Shown here: piece after piece, positions 53,022-61,843 of the stretch | How the letters are laid out: each line of letters begins with the position of its first letter | Position numbering within the stretch: the stretch's first letter is position 1 | DNA from: Caldimonas mangrovi | GTDB taxonomy: Bacteria; Pseudomonadota; Gammaproteobacteria; Burkholderiales; Burkholderiaceae_C | Direction of reading: 5' to 3' | Length of the DNA stretch: 64,000 bases | Assembly (NCBI RefSeq): GCF_023721835.1 | Contig: NZ_JAMKFE010000002.1 | Coordinates: forward strand, 62,001-126,000 | Translations under genes and position numbers: made by a program | Notes under the pieces: generated by a model | What the model was told of the DNA's origin: nothing | Seen by the model: the letters and a program-made list of their open reading frames with translations, nothing else | Database searches by the model: none

Positions 53022-56000
53022 TCAGCGTGCCAATTGGGCGACTGCCGCCGCGCGTGCCTCGCGCAAGGCCTGCTGCAGCCGATCGAGGTGCAAGGGCTCG
53101 AGCGTGCGGCCGCTGCGGCCCGTCATTTCGGCCTGGCGCGCCAGCTCGGACAGTCGCGGCATGCCGAGCGTCGCGGCAGCGCCCTTCAGACTGTGCGCTT
53201 CGCGCTGCTGTGTGTCGGCGGAGTCGCCGGCGCGCACCGGGCTGCACTCGTACAGATCGGCGAAGCGCTGCAGCGCGCGCTTGTAGATCGACTCGCTGCC
53301 ACCACAGCTGCGCAGGCCGGCGTCGACGTCGAGCACCCGGGCGCCTTCGTCGGGCGTGCTGCGAAGTTCGGCCAGCGGCGCGGGAAAGGTCGACAACGCC
53401 GCACCGTCTGCATGACCGCGGCCCCAGCGCTGCAGGGTGCGCAGCAGCACCATGGTGTCGATGGGCTTCGACAGGTGGTCGTCCATGCCTGCGGCCAGAG
53501 AGCGTTCGCGGTCGCCGGCCATCGCGTGGGCGGTCATCGCGATGATGGGCAGGAAGGCGTGGTGGCCGCCCAGCGCGCGGATGCAGCGGGTCGCCTCGAA
53601 GCCGTCCATGCTCGGCATCTGCACGTCCATCAGCACCGCGTCGAAGGTGCTGCGTTGCACGGCTTCCAGCGCTTCGGCGCCGGTGCCAACGGTACTGAGC
53701 TGCACGCCGGCGCGTTGCAGCAGCTCGATCGCCAGCTCTCGGTTGAGCGGGTTGTCCTCGGCCAACAGCACGCGCATGCCGCGCAGCGACGGTGCCGCTG
53801 GCAGCATTGCCGGCGCGCTCGTGTCGCCGCTGCCGTCGTCGTCGAGTGCGGCCGCCAGTCGGGCCGGTAGCAAGGGCTTGGTCAGGCAGGCGTGTGCCGC
53901 GAGCGACGTCAGCTGGGCGCGCAGCGTGTCGTGCTCGTGCGGCCGGCAGGTCAGGATCAGCCTCGGCGACGGCACATCGCGCGCCAGTTCGGCGGCCAGG
54001 GACAGGCCGGCGCGGTCCGGCAGGCCGGCGTCGATGACGACGGCGGCCGATTGCTGCAGCCCCAGGGGCCGGTGCATGTGCCAGTGTCCGCGCACTTCGT
54101 GCGCGGTGCGGGCTTCGACCACCTCGTGCCCGCGCGCGCGCAGCAGGCGCACGACGGCTGTGCGCGTGGTCTCGTCGTCGTCGACCACCATGACCCAGCG
54201 CCGGTGTGCCGCCGGCAGCAGCGGGGCAATGGCCGGCGGCGGCACGGCGGGCCGCCCCAGCGGCAGCTCGAACCAGAAGGTCGAGCCCTGGCCGAGCCGG
54301 GACTCGACGCCGATGGTGCCGCCCATCAGGTCCAGCAGCCGGCGGCAGATCACGAGCCCGAGTCCGGTGCCACCGAAGCGGCGCGTGGTCGATGCGTCGG
54401 CCTGCGTGAAGGCCGCAAACAGCCGTGCCTGCTGATCGCCGGTGAGGCCGATGCCGGTGTCGTCGATCGAGAAGCGCAGCCGCTGTGCGCCCATGCCGCC
54501 AGTGGGCTCGATGCGCACCAGCACATGGCCGGCCTCGGTGAACTTCACGGCGTTCGCGACAAGGTTGGTCAGCACCTGCGCGAGCCGGGTGGGGTCGCCG
54601 ACGTAGCGCGTGGGCAGCGCAGGGTCGGCGTCGATCGCAAGTTCCAGCCCCTTCTCCGCCGCCTGCAGCGAGATCACGTCGGTCACGCGCTCGAGCACGT
54701 CATGGATCGAGAACTCGACCCGCTCCACTTCCAGTCGACCGGCCTCGATCTTCGAGAAGTCCAGGATGTCGTTCAGCACACCGAGCAGGCTGCGTGCGGC
54801 TGCGTTCGCCTTCGCGATGTACTGGTGTTCGCGTGCAGGCAGCGCTCCGCCGAGAGCCAGTTCGGTCATGCCGATCACCGCGTTCATCGGCGTGCGGATC
54901 TCGTGGCTCATGTTGGCAAGGAATTCGCTTTTCAACCGGTTGGCCTCCTCGGCGGTCTGACGTGCACGCTCGACCGCTTCGGTCGCCTCCTTCTCGGCCG
55001 TCACGTCGAAGGTCGCCCCGACCACCCGCAGCACGCGCCCCTGCTCGTCGCGCACGTTGCGCAGGATGGTGCGTACGTGGCGGACCTCGCCGTCGGGCCG
55101 CATGACGCGGTACTCGTTGACGTCGGATTGCTGACCGGTCCAGGTCCGCATCGCGGCGTCGAGCACCCGGTCGCGGTCGTCGGGATGCACCATGTCCTCC
55201 CATGCCGTGACGCTGGGGGCGACGCGCTGGGGGTCCAGCCCGTAGATGCGGTACAGCTCGTCGTTCCACTCGCTGCGTCCTTCGCGCAGGTCGAGCATCC
55301 AGATGCCCAGCCGGGACGCAGAGATCGCCAGCTGCAGCCGGCCGGCCAGCTCTTCGGCGCGATGCGCGGTCTGCCGCTGCGAGGTCATGTCGAGGTCGAG
55401 CCCGATCGTGCGCACCAGCCGGCCTTGCGCGTCGCGTTCATTGCGCGCCACGCAGCGGATGTGGCGCAGCCCGCGTTGCGGGTGGCGGATGGTGTACTCG
55501 ACCTCGAAGGTCATGCAGTGCGGATCCTGCATGTGCGAGCGCAGCGCGTCGATGGTCTGTTGCGCGGTATCGGGCGTGAGCTGGTGCTGCCAGGCGCGCA
55601 GGCTTTCGTTCGGGTCGGCCCCGAACAGGTCGATGCCGCGCTCGTCCCACTGCAGGCGTCGGGCGGCGGCGTCGTATTCCCACACCGAGGCGTTCACGGC
55701 GGACAGCGCGATCGTCAGCCGTTCGTTGACGCGGCGCAGGGCATTCTGGGCGTCGATGTCGGCGGTGATGTCCCAACTGACGCCGAGCAGCCGTCGCGGC
55801 CGCTCCTGTTCGTCCATTTCGACGCGGCCGGCACTGCGCAGCCAGCGCACCGGGCCGCCGTTGCCGACGCGGTAACGGATCTCGAAGCGCCGGGTGCCGG
55901 TCTCCAGGCTGGCGAGGGTCTGCTTCAGCAGTGGGCGGTCGTCCGGGTGAACGAAGGGAGTCACCGCGTCGAGGTGATCGAGCGGCGCGTCACCGGCTCC

Positions 56001-57386
56001 GAGCAGTTCGCGCCCCACGGCGTCCATGCTGACCCGCCGGGTCGCGAAGTCGAAGGTCCAGACGCCCAGGCGGCCGGCGTCGGTGGCCAGACGCAGGGTT
56101 TCGGACAGCTCGCGCAGCTGCTCGCGGGTCTCGACCTCCTGCGTCACGTCGACGTTCATGCCGATCGCCCGCAGCAGCCGGCCCTCGGCATCGCGCTCGA
56201 CGAAACGCAGGCACTCGTCGCGCGCTGAGGGTTCGCACAGCCCCGTGATCTCGTCGAGAGTTTGGATGCGTTGCGCCGGGTGGTAGCCGAGCAGCGAGGG
56301 CGCCTTGGTGTCGCGCACCAGGCGGTCGGTCGCCGCGTCGTATTCCCACACCACACCGTGCATGGCGCGCACCGCCAGGTCGTGCCGCTGCACGGCCTGC
56401 TGCAGCCGCTGGCGCGCCAGCTGGTCGTCGGTGACGTCCTGATCCTGCCCGACCACGCGCACGGCCTTGCCTTGCGCGTCCCGCTCGACCTTGCCGACGC
56501 TGCGCAGCCAGTGCACGCTGCCGTCAGGATGCAGGATGCGGAAATGCGTGTCGTGCAGCAGGCCGCGGCGCAGCACGTCGCCGAAATGCTCCGTGAGCCC
56601 CGGCAAGTCGTCAGGGTGCAGCCGCGGCACCAGCTCTTCGAGCGTCACCCAGCGGGCGGGGCCGGGCTCCCCGTACATCGCGCACAGGCGGGCGTCGGCA
56701 TGGAAGCGCCGTTGCACGACGTCGTATTCCCAGACGCCGAAGTCGGCGGTCTCGGCGGCCAGTTCGAGCCGGCTGGTGAGATCGTGCAATTCCTGGTCGA
56801 GGTCGGCCTTCCTGCCGTTCGCAGGCGACCGCGATGCCAAGGGCCGGCGCAGCGCCAGGCCGAGCAGGCAGCCGGCAAGCGCCAGCCCCACGAAGGGGCC
56901 GCCCGCCAAGCCGACACCGAGGTGCGCCAGGACATAGGCCGCGCCGCTGGCCGCGGCCCATGCCGCCCAGCCGGCGGGCGCACCGAAGATCAGCGCCGTC
57001 GACAGGACTGCCGGCAGCCACAGCAAGGCCTGCAAGGTCGCGGCGGTCTGCGTCTGCGCCATCCATACACCGGTGGCAGCCAGCCACACCGCGACCCCGG
57101 CAGCGGGGAGCCAGGGCGCGTACCCGGAGCGCGCGCGGCGGCGCAGGCCGAGCAGCGCCGCGGCGGCCAGCACCGACGCGGCCACGCTCGCCGGCGGTTG
57201 CGTCGGCAAGGTCCACAGCCAGGGGATCGAGGCGAGTGCCGCCAGCGCCAGCACGGCGAACGCCGCGGCGCACAGATCGGCGAGCGGCGCGGCCGGCAGC
57301 AGCGGCGGTGCCTCGCGCAGCCATTCCCGGAAGCGCGCCCAAGTGAGCCGGAGCGCCGGACGGCGGAAGCGAGGGGACGAATGCAT
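53022..57386 (-). CDS. Hybrid sensor histidine kinase with five PAS units, two receivers and HPt
   Basis: A 1454-residue phosphorelay protein. The N-terminal about 190 residues hold several hydrophobic segments. Five PAS units follow (starting near ADFGVWEYDVV, HGVVWEYDAAT, GRLGVWTFDFA, NASVWEYDAAA, SRLGIWMLDLR); the second seems to lack its middle. The histidine kinase H-box is NMSHEIRTPMNAVIG (His about 828), then N-box TNLVANAVKFTEAG and G-box GGTGLGLVICRRL. Receiver 1 (about 1064-1185) has VVIDAGLPD; receiver 2 (about 1203-1320) has VLLAEDNPLNREL and VLMDVQMPSMDG. The C-terminal HPt has EAHSLKGAAATLG. The ATG at 57386 is preferred to the GTG at 57407. The cognate output is not nearby. Confidence 0.93.
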   Translation of the reverse strand: MHSSPRFRRPALRLTWARFREWLREAPPLLPAAPLADLCAAAFAVLALAALASIPWLWTLPTQPPASVAASVLAAAALLGLRRRARSGYAPWLPAAGVAVWLAATGVWMAQTQTAATLQALLWLPAVLSTALIFGAPAGWAAWAAASGAAYVLAHLGVGLAGGPFVGLALAGCLLGLALRRPLASRSPANGRKADLDQELHDLTSRLELAAETADFGVWEYDVVQRRFHADARLCAMYGEPGPARWVTLEELVPRLHPDDLPGLTEHFGDVLRRGLLHDTHFRILHPDGSVHWLRSVGKVERDAQGKAVRVVGQDQDVTDDQLARQRLQQAVQRHDLAVRAMHGVVWEYDAATDRLVRDTKAPSLLGYHPAQRIQTLDEITGLCEPSARDECLRFVERDAEGRLLRAIGMNVDVTQEVETREQLRELSETLRLATDAGRLGVWTFDFATRRVSMDAVGRELLGAGDAPLDHLDAVTPFVHPDDRPLLKQTLASLETGTRRFEIRYRVGNGGPVRWLRSAGRVEMDEQERPRRLLGVSWDITADIDAQNALRRVNERLTIALSAVNASVWEYDAAARRLQWDERGIDLFGADPNESLRAWQHQLTPDTAQQTIDALRSHMQDPHCMTFEVEYTIRHPQRGLRHIRCVARNERDAQGRLVRTIGLDLDMTSQRQTAHRAEELAGRLQLAISASRLGIWMLDLREGRSEWNDELYRIYGLDPQRVAPSVTAWEDMVHPDDRDRVLDAAMRTWTGQQSDVNEYRVMRPDGEVRHVRTILRNVRDEQGRVLRVVGATFDVTAEKEATEAVERARQTAEEANRLKSEFLANMSHEIRTPMNAVIGMTELALGGALPAREHQYIAKANAAARSLLGVLNDILDFSKIEAGRLEVERVEFSIHDVLERVTDVISLQAAEKGLELAIDADPALPTRYVGDPTRLAQVLTNLVANAVKFTEAGHVLVRIEPTGGMGAQRLRFSIDDTGIGLTGDQQARLFAAFTQADASTTRRFGGTGLGLVICRRLLDLMGGTIGVESRLGQGSTFWFELPLGRPAVPPPAIAPLLPAAHRRWVMVVDDDETTRTAVVRLLRARGHEVVEARTAHEVRGHWHMHRPLGLQQSAAVVIDAGLPDRAGLSLAAELARDVPSPRLILTCRPHEHDTLRAQLTSLAAHACLTKPLLPARLAAALDDDGSGDTSAPAMLPAAPSLRGMRVLLAEDNPLNRELAIELLQRAGVQLSTVGTGAEALEAVQRSTFDAVLMDVQMPSMDGFEATRCIRALGGHHAFLPIIAMTAHAMAGDRERSLAAGMDDHLSKPIDTMVLLRTLQRWGRGHADGAALSTFPAPLAELRSTPDEGARVLDVDAGLRSCGGSESIYKRALQRFADLYECSPVRAGDSADTQQREAHSLKGAAATLGMPRLSELARQAEMTGRSGRTLEPLHLDRLQQALREARAAAVAQLAR

Positions 57387-57557
57387 GGTTGTGCGCAAAC
57401 GTAACACGTGGCGGGGGCAAAAGGGGACGGGGAAACACGGAAAGCCCCCAGGTTCGCCGGGGCGCCAGGCACGGCGTCACGGAACGGTCATCCGGAGGTC
57501 ATGGACGCGTCACCCCGGTTCCTTAATCTTCGTGACACGTCTGAAAGGAGAGAAGTC

Positions 57558-58400
57558 ATGAGGGACCTGCCGTTGCCGACGCTGCCCATTTCCGAGATCC
57601 GAGCGCCACGGAGGTCACTTCACGAACGCCCGGACCCCGCTGCCCGGGCTGCGCATGCTGCACGTCCGAAACTGGAAGTGGTTTGGGCTCGCCATGAGGA
57701 CGAGGTTCTTGAAGCGCAGCGCCTGAGATACCAGATCTTCGCCGAGGAGATGGGCGCTCGCCTGTCGCCGCCCAAGGGGGCGCCCGCCGGCCACGATATC
57801 GATGTGTTCGATCCGTACTGCGAGCACCTGCTGGTGCGCGCCACCACCGACGGCGACGAGCGCGGGCCGGTGATCGGCACTTACCGCGTGCTGACGCCCG
57901 CGGCCGCCCGGCGCATCGGGGGCCTGTACAGCGAGACCGAATTCGACCTGACCCGGCTGCGCCACCTGCGCCCGCGCATGGTGGAGCTGGGACGTTCCTG
58001 CGTGCACCCCGACCACCGCTCCGGCGGCGCCATCCTGGCACTGTGGGGAGCGCTGGCCGAGTTCATGGTGCGCAACGGCCTGGACACGATGATCGGCTGC
58101 GCCAGCATCAGCATGCGCGACGGCGGCCACGTTGCTGCGAGCCTGTGGCAGCAGCTGCGCCAGACCCACCTCGCGCCGATCGAGCTGCAGGTGCGCCCGC
58201 GCCTGCCGCTGCCGGTCGAAGAGCTGGAGCACGATCTGCAGGTCGAGGCCCCTGCGCTGATCAAGGGCTACCTGCGCTGCGGCGCGAAGGTGCTCGGCGC
58301 CCCGGCCTGGGACCCCGACTTCAACACCGCCGACCTGCCGATGCTGATGCGCATCCAGGACCTGCCGGCCAAGTACCGGCGGCATTTCCTCGGGGCCTGA
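57558..58400 (+). CDS. OlsB-type GNAT N-acyltransferase (ornithine lipid synthesis-like)
   Basis: A 280-residue GNAT protein of the hemolysin-like/OlsB group that attaches 3-hydroxyacyl chains to ornithine or similar amines. Visible are EVLEAQRLRYQIFAEEMGAR, the acidic DIDVFDPYCEHLLV, MVELGRSCVHPDHRSGGAIL (acyl carrier/CoA loop) and MIGCASISMRDGGHVAASLW, all typical of the group. AAAGGAGAG precedes the ATG at 57558. No olsA acyltransferase is adjacent, although plsC lies 43 kb away. The substrate is inferred from family. Confidence 0.82.
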   Translation: MRDLPLPTLPISEIRAPRRSLHERPDPAARAAHAARPKLEVVWARHEDEVLEAQRLRYQIFAEEMGARLSPPKGAPAGHDIDVFDPYCEHLLVRATTDGDERGPVIGTYRVLTPAAARRIGGLYSETEFDLTRLRHLRPRMVELGRSCVHPDHRSGGAILALWGALAEFMVRNGLDTMIGCASISMRDGGHVAASLWQQLRQTHLAPIELQVRPRLPLPVEELEHDLQVEAPALIKGYLRCGAKVLGAPAWDPDFNTADLPMLMRIQDLPAKYRRHFLGA

Positions 58401-58431
58401 CACCGCCCTCCCTCGCAGGGGAAGATGCACG

Positions 58432-58455
58432 AAAGCCGCCCACGGGGCGGCTTTT
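58432..58455. terminator. Bidirectional terminator between the OlsB-like gene and ptsH
   Basis: AAGCCGCC and GGCGGCTT form a stem around a CACGG loop, with TTTT to the right and a weaker T run (TTTC) on the minus strand. It lies between convergent genes, 31 bases after the OlsB-like stop and 25 bases after the ptsH stop. Confidence 0.8.
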
Positions 58456-58480
58456 CGCCGGAGCGCACGCGGACGCAGGA

Positions 58481-58750
58481 CTATTCGCCTTCGCCGAACT
58501 TGTCGTTGATCAGCGCAACCAGCGCATCGGTCGCGGCCTGCTCGTCGGGGCCGGTGACCTCGATCTCGATCTCGGACCCCATCCCGGCGGCCAGCATCAT
58601 CACGCCCATGATGCTCTTGGCGTTGACGCGCCGGCCGTTGCGGCTCATGAAGACGTCACTCTGAAAGGAGGCGGCCAGCTTGGTGAGCTTGGCGGAGGCC
58701 CGCGCGTGCAGGCCGAGCTTATTGCTGATGCTGATGGGCGTTTTGATCAT
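58481..58750 (-). CDS. ptsH: Phosphocarrier protein HPr
   Basis: An 89-residue PTS phosphocarrier. The phosphorylated His is in NKLGLHARASAKLTKLAA, and the regulatory Ser region is VNAKSIMGVMMLAAGMGSEI, so both HPr sites are present. It overlaps the upstream EIIA gene by 32 bases in another frame, which implies tight translational coupling. In most Burkholderiales ptsI follows; here the next gene is the convergent OlsB-like gene. Confidence 0.95.
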   Translation of the reverse strand: MIKTPISISNKLGLHARASAKLTKLAASFQSDVFMSRNGRRVNAKSIMGVMMLAAGMGSEIEIEVTGPDEQAATDALVALINDKFGEGE

Positions 58751-59165
58751 GTCCGGGTTTTTGAGCCTGATTCTGCGGCCGGGCGGTGGCCACCTGCATG
58801 ACGCCCTGCGTGGCGCCGGTGACGGCTCGCGCGACCAGCGCGTCGAGCGGCTCGTTCTGGTAGCACAGGCTGCGCCACAGCATCGGCACGTTGGCACCGG
58901 CCACCACCTTCACCGACACGCCGTCGGCCAGGCGCTGGGCGATGTTGCAGGGCGTGGCACCGAAGACGTCGGTGAGGATCAGCGCGTCGGGATTGCGCAC
59001 CTTGGCGAGCAGCGCGCGCGCCTGGGCCTCGACCTGTTCCACCGGCGTGTCGGGGGGCACGTCCAGCGCTTCCAACGTCGCCGCGCAGTCGGGGAAGGTG
59101 TGCGAGGCGCACGCCTTGAGCGCGCTGGCGAGCGGGGCGTGAGCGATGATCAGGATGCCGGACAT
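58719..59165 (-). CDS. PTS EIIA component, mannose/fructose-type
   Basis: A 148-residue EIIA-Man family protein. The phospho-acceptor His is in GILIIAHAPLASALKACA (His9), and ILTDVFGATPCNIAQRL is the conserved loop. It lacks linked IIB/IIC/IID domains and no permease is near, so it is probably part of a regulatory PTS rather than a transporter, as in many Betaproteobacteria. It ends in a Gln/His-rich tail that overlaps ptsH. Confidence 0.9.
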   Translation of the reverse strand: MSGILIIAHAPLASALKACASHTFPDCAATLEALDVPPDTPVEQVEAQARALLAKVRNPDALILTDVFGATPCNIAQRLADGVSVKVVAGANVPMLWRSLCYQNEPLDALVARAVTGATQGVMQVATARPQNQAQKPGHDQNAHQHQQ

Positions 59166-59225
59166 GGAAGGCGGATTATCGGCCACTCGGCCCGGGCTCG
59201 ACGCCACAACTGTGACCGGCCGGCC

Positions 59226-59750
59226 TCATAGCAGTCGCAAGCCCGTGAAGAAACTGTCGACCGCTTCCTGCGGCAAGCGCGTGCCGATCACGCTGGCCTG
59301 GTACACGCGCGTACCCTTCGTGAACAGGGCGACCTGCTGCACCAGCGGGCTGCCGTCCGGTCGGCGGCCCTGGACTTCCAGCCGCAAGGCCTGCGGGTTG
59401 GGCGTCATGCCGGGCACCTGCATTGCTCCCACGACCCTCTCGGTGCCGTCGAGATTCGCTGCCGCGGCCGCGCGCAGTTCGCCCAACGCGGGTGTCACCC
59501 GCGCAGGGTCTTGCAGCTCGGCGTGGGTCAGTGCAAAGGTCAGGCCGCCCCTGCTGCAGGCGTGCAACATCATGCGGGTCGGCTGGCCGGCCAGCGGCAC
59601 CGTGCGGGCGTGCGTCAGCGGCTTGCAGGGGAACAGCGCTTCGATGCCGGCATCTTCCGGGCGCACCTGGCGCCAGTCGAGCGCGGGGCTGCAGGCGGCG
59701 AGTGCGACGCCCGTGAGCGCGGCGGCGCAACCCTTGGTCACGTGATTCAT
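59226..59750 (-). CDS. Putative lipoprotein of unknown function
   Basis: A 174-residue exported protein with a lipobox (TKGCAAALTGVALAACSPAL; cleavage before the Cys of LAAC). The mature part (FPCKPLTHARTVPLAGQPTR, QQVALFTKGTRVYQASVIGT) resembles a small beta-rich domain common in Burkholderiales hypothetical proteins. Two further cysteines could form a disulfide. It is upstream of the EIIA-HPr pair in the same direction but 60 bases away. Confidence 0.8.
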   Translation of the reverse strand: MNHVTKGCAAALTGVALAACSPALDWRQVRPEDAGIEALFPCKPLTHARTVPLAGQPTRMMLHACSRGGLTFALTHAELQDPARVTPALGELRAAAAANLDGTERVVGAMQVPGMTPNPQALRLEVQGRRPDGSPLVQQVALFTKGTRVYQASVIGTRLPQEAVDSFFTGLRLL

Positions 59751-59854
59751 CGCGGCGATTATCCGCAGCACGCCGACAATCGTGCATCGAGCGCTGCCGC
59801 CCCGGACGGCGGCGGCGTCCGCAGAGCAGGCAGTTTTTCGAGGAGCAAGCAAGG

Positions 59855-60553
59855 ATGGCCGATTTCGTTCTCGTACATGGCGCCTGGCATGGCGCCTGGT
59901 GTTGGCAACGGGTGCTGCCCGGGTTGTGGCAGGCAGGGCACCGGGCCCACGCGGTCGCACTGACCGGCGTCGGCGAGCGCAAGCACCTGGTGGGCGCCGG
60001 CGTGACGCTCGCCACCCACGTGCAGGACGTGGTCAACGTGATCGAGGCCGAGGAACTCCAAGACGCCATCCTCGTGGGCCACAGCTACAGCGGGATGGTG
60101 GTCACCGGCGTGGCCGACCGCGTGCACGATCGCATCGGTCATCTCGTCTACCTCGACGCGGTGATCCCCGACCCGGGCGAAAGCTGGTCGAGCCGCCATA
60201 CACCGGAAACGCAGCAGCAGCGCCGCGAGGTGATCGCCCGGCAAGGCGTGCTGCCGGCCGCCGACCCGAGCGTGTTCGGTCTGCAGGGCGAAGATTACGA
60301 CTGGGTCGCTCGACGCCAGACGCCGCAGCCCGGCGGTGTCTACGACAGCCCGCTGGCGTTCGACGCGCAGCGGGTGTTCTCGCTGCCGAAGACCTTCATC
60401 GACTGCACGGATCCCGCGCTGCCGACCATCGCCGCGTCTCGGCGACGGGTGCGCAGCGAGCCCGGCTGGCGGGTGGTCGAGATCGCGACCGGCCACGACC
60501 CGATGATCAGCGCACCGCAAGAGCTGCTGCGCGAACTGTTGCTGCTGGCGTGA
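59855..60553 (+). CDS. Alpha/beta hydrolase
   Basis: A 232-residue alpha/beta-hydrolase of the salicylate-binding/MES-like group. The oxyanion region is VLVHGAWHGAWCWQRVLPGL, the nucleophile elbow ILVGHSYSGMVVTGVADRV (Ser), the acid is in the DCTDPALPT segment and the catalytic His in IATGHDPMISAPQELL. AGGA lies upstream of the ATG. The substrate, probably an ester, is unknown. Confidence 0.9.
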   Translation: MADFVLVHGAWHGAWCWQRVLPGLWQAGHRAHAVALTGVGERKHLVGAGVTLATHVQDVVNVIEAEELQDAILVGHSYSGMVVTGVADRVHDRIGHLVYLDAVIPDPGESWSSRHTPETQQQRREVIARQGVLPAADPSVFGLQGEDYDWVARRQTPQPGGVYDSPLAFDAQRVFSLPKTFIDCTDPALPTIAASRRRVRSEPGWRVVEIATGHDPMISAPQELLRELLLLA

Positions 60554-60665
60554 TGGCTGCCTTCGCGAGACGCGACGGCGGCGCCACTTGTTCAGGGGAT
60601 GGACGCAGCTTCCTCGCGGTCGAAATACTGTGACATCTGTATCAGGCGTCTCTGCGCAACCTCCC

Positions 60666-61820
60666 ATGGATCTGTCCGACCTCTCCTCGACCGAGGCTGG
60701 CGGCGTGCCGACGCCGCTCACCGGCCCCGCTGCGCGAGCCGATGACGACTGGCGCATCCTGGTCACCCAGATCGGTGAAGAAATCGCCGGCCCGCTGACG
60801 GCTGCGCTCGAGCGGGTGTATGCGCTCACATCCACGGGTGCCATCGACCGCCAGGGTTTGCGCTGCCTGCGCGAAGAACTGGAGCAGGCCAGGCGGGTCG
60901 GCATCGCCAGCCAGCAGATCGTCCGCTTTGCCACCGGGCGGGTGCGGCAGTCCCATGAACGACTGCACCTGACCCAGACGCTGCAGAGCGTGCTGGCACA
61001 CCGCAACCGCGAAACGCTGGCCCATGGGCTTGAGGTGCGGCAGGTGCTGCGACCGGTCGAGGTGATCGTCGACCCGACGCTGCTGTTCACGTTGCTCAAC
61101 ACCCTGCTCGACTGGGCGTTGGCACATGCGCAGTCCAACATCGAGCTGCGCCTGGACATGAAACCGTGGCCGGCACATGCGCGCCTCAATTGCCGCTTCC
61201 GCCACACCCCGCCCGACCTCGACCTGCCGCACGGCACCGAGCAGGCGGCCCGTGGCCCGGTGCTGAACGACATGACCTGGCAGCTGTTGCGGCACACCGC
61301 CGCGGTGATGGGCCTGGAGGTCGAGCGTGCCGACGGCGACACGCTCGCGTCCCTGACGCTCGAATTCCCGCGCACTGTCAGCGACGAGTTGCCGGGCCTC
61401 GCGGCGCTTGAACACGACGACGCCTTCCCGTCGTCGGTCAACTCCAAGCCGCTGGCTGGCAGCCACGTCCTGGTGATCGCGTCCAGGCGCGACGTGCGCG
61501 TTCAGGTGCGCGAAGCGATCCGCCACATGGGCCTGGTGGTCGACTTCGTCAATTCGGTCGACGAAGCCGTCGCCTTCTGCGCCGAAGGGCTGCCACACGC
61601 CGTCATCGTCGAGTCGATCCTGCGCGGCGAGCGCTTCAACCAGCTGCGCGCCGACATCCTGCGCGACGCACCCGAGGTCGCGTTCATCGAGATCATCGAG
61701 GAAGGCTCGATGTTCGAAGTTTCCGGCTTCGGCAGTTCGGCCATGGGCCGTGTCGGGCGCGACGCCATTCTTGCGTCGCTGCCGTCTGCGCTGGTGTTCG
61801 AATTGTCGAAAGGCCTGTAG
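60666..61820 (+). CDS. Degenerate histidine-kinase/receiver-like protein
   Basis: A 384-residue protein that looks like a kinase without catalytic residues. The segment LVTQIGEEIAGPLTAALERV matches a HisKA H-box (SHELRTPLTA) with Glu at the His position. The ATPase-like part (about 130-245) keeps only a weak N-box (LLNTLLDWALAHAQSN) and no Gly boxes. From about 260 a receiver-like fold follows (SHVLVIASRRDVRVQVREAI), with HAVIVES where the phospho-Asp should be, again Glu, and no acidic pair at the start. A longer start at 60588 exists but lacks a better signal. Fold assignment is from pattern only. Confidence 0.65.
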   Translation: MDLSDLSSTEAGGVPTPLTGPAARADDDWRILVTQIGEEIAGPLTAALERVYALTSTGAIDRQGLRCLREELEQARRVGIASQQIVRFATGRVRQSHERLHLTQTLQSVLAHRNRETLAHGLEVRQVLRPVEVIVDPTLLFTLLNTLLDWALAHAQSNIELRLDMKPWPAHARLNCRFRHTPPDLDLPHGTEQAARGPVLNDMTWQLLRHTAAVMGLEVERADGDTLASLTLEFPRTVSDELPGLAALEHDDAFPSSVNSKPLAGSHVLVIASRRDVRVQVREAIRHMGLVVDFVNSVDEAVAFCAEGLPHAVIVESILRGERFNQLRADILRDAPEVAFIEIIEEGSMFEVSGFGSSAMGRVGRDAILASLPSALVFELSKGL

Positions 61821-61843
61821 GACGGTCCGGGGCGCGTGGAACG

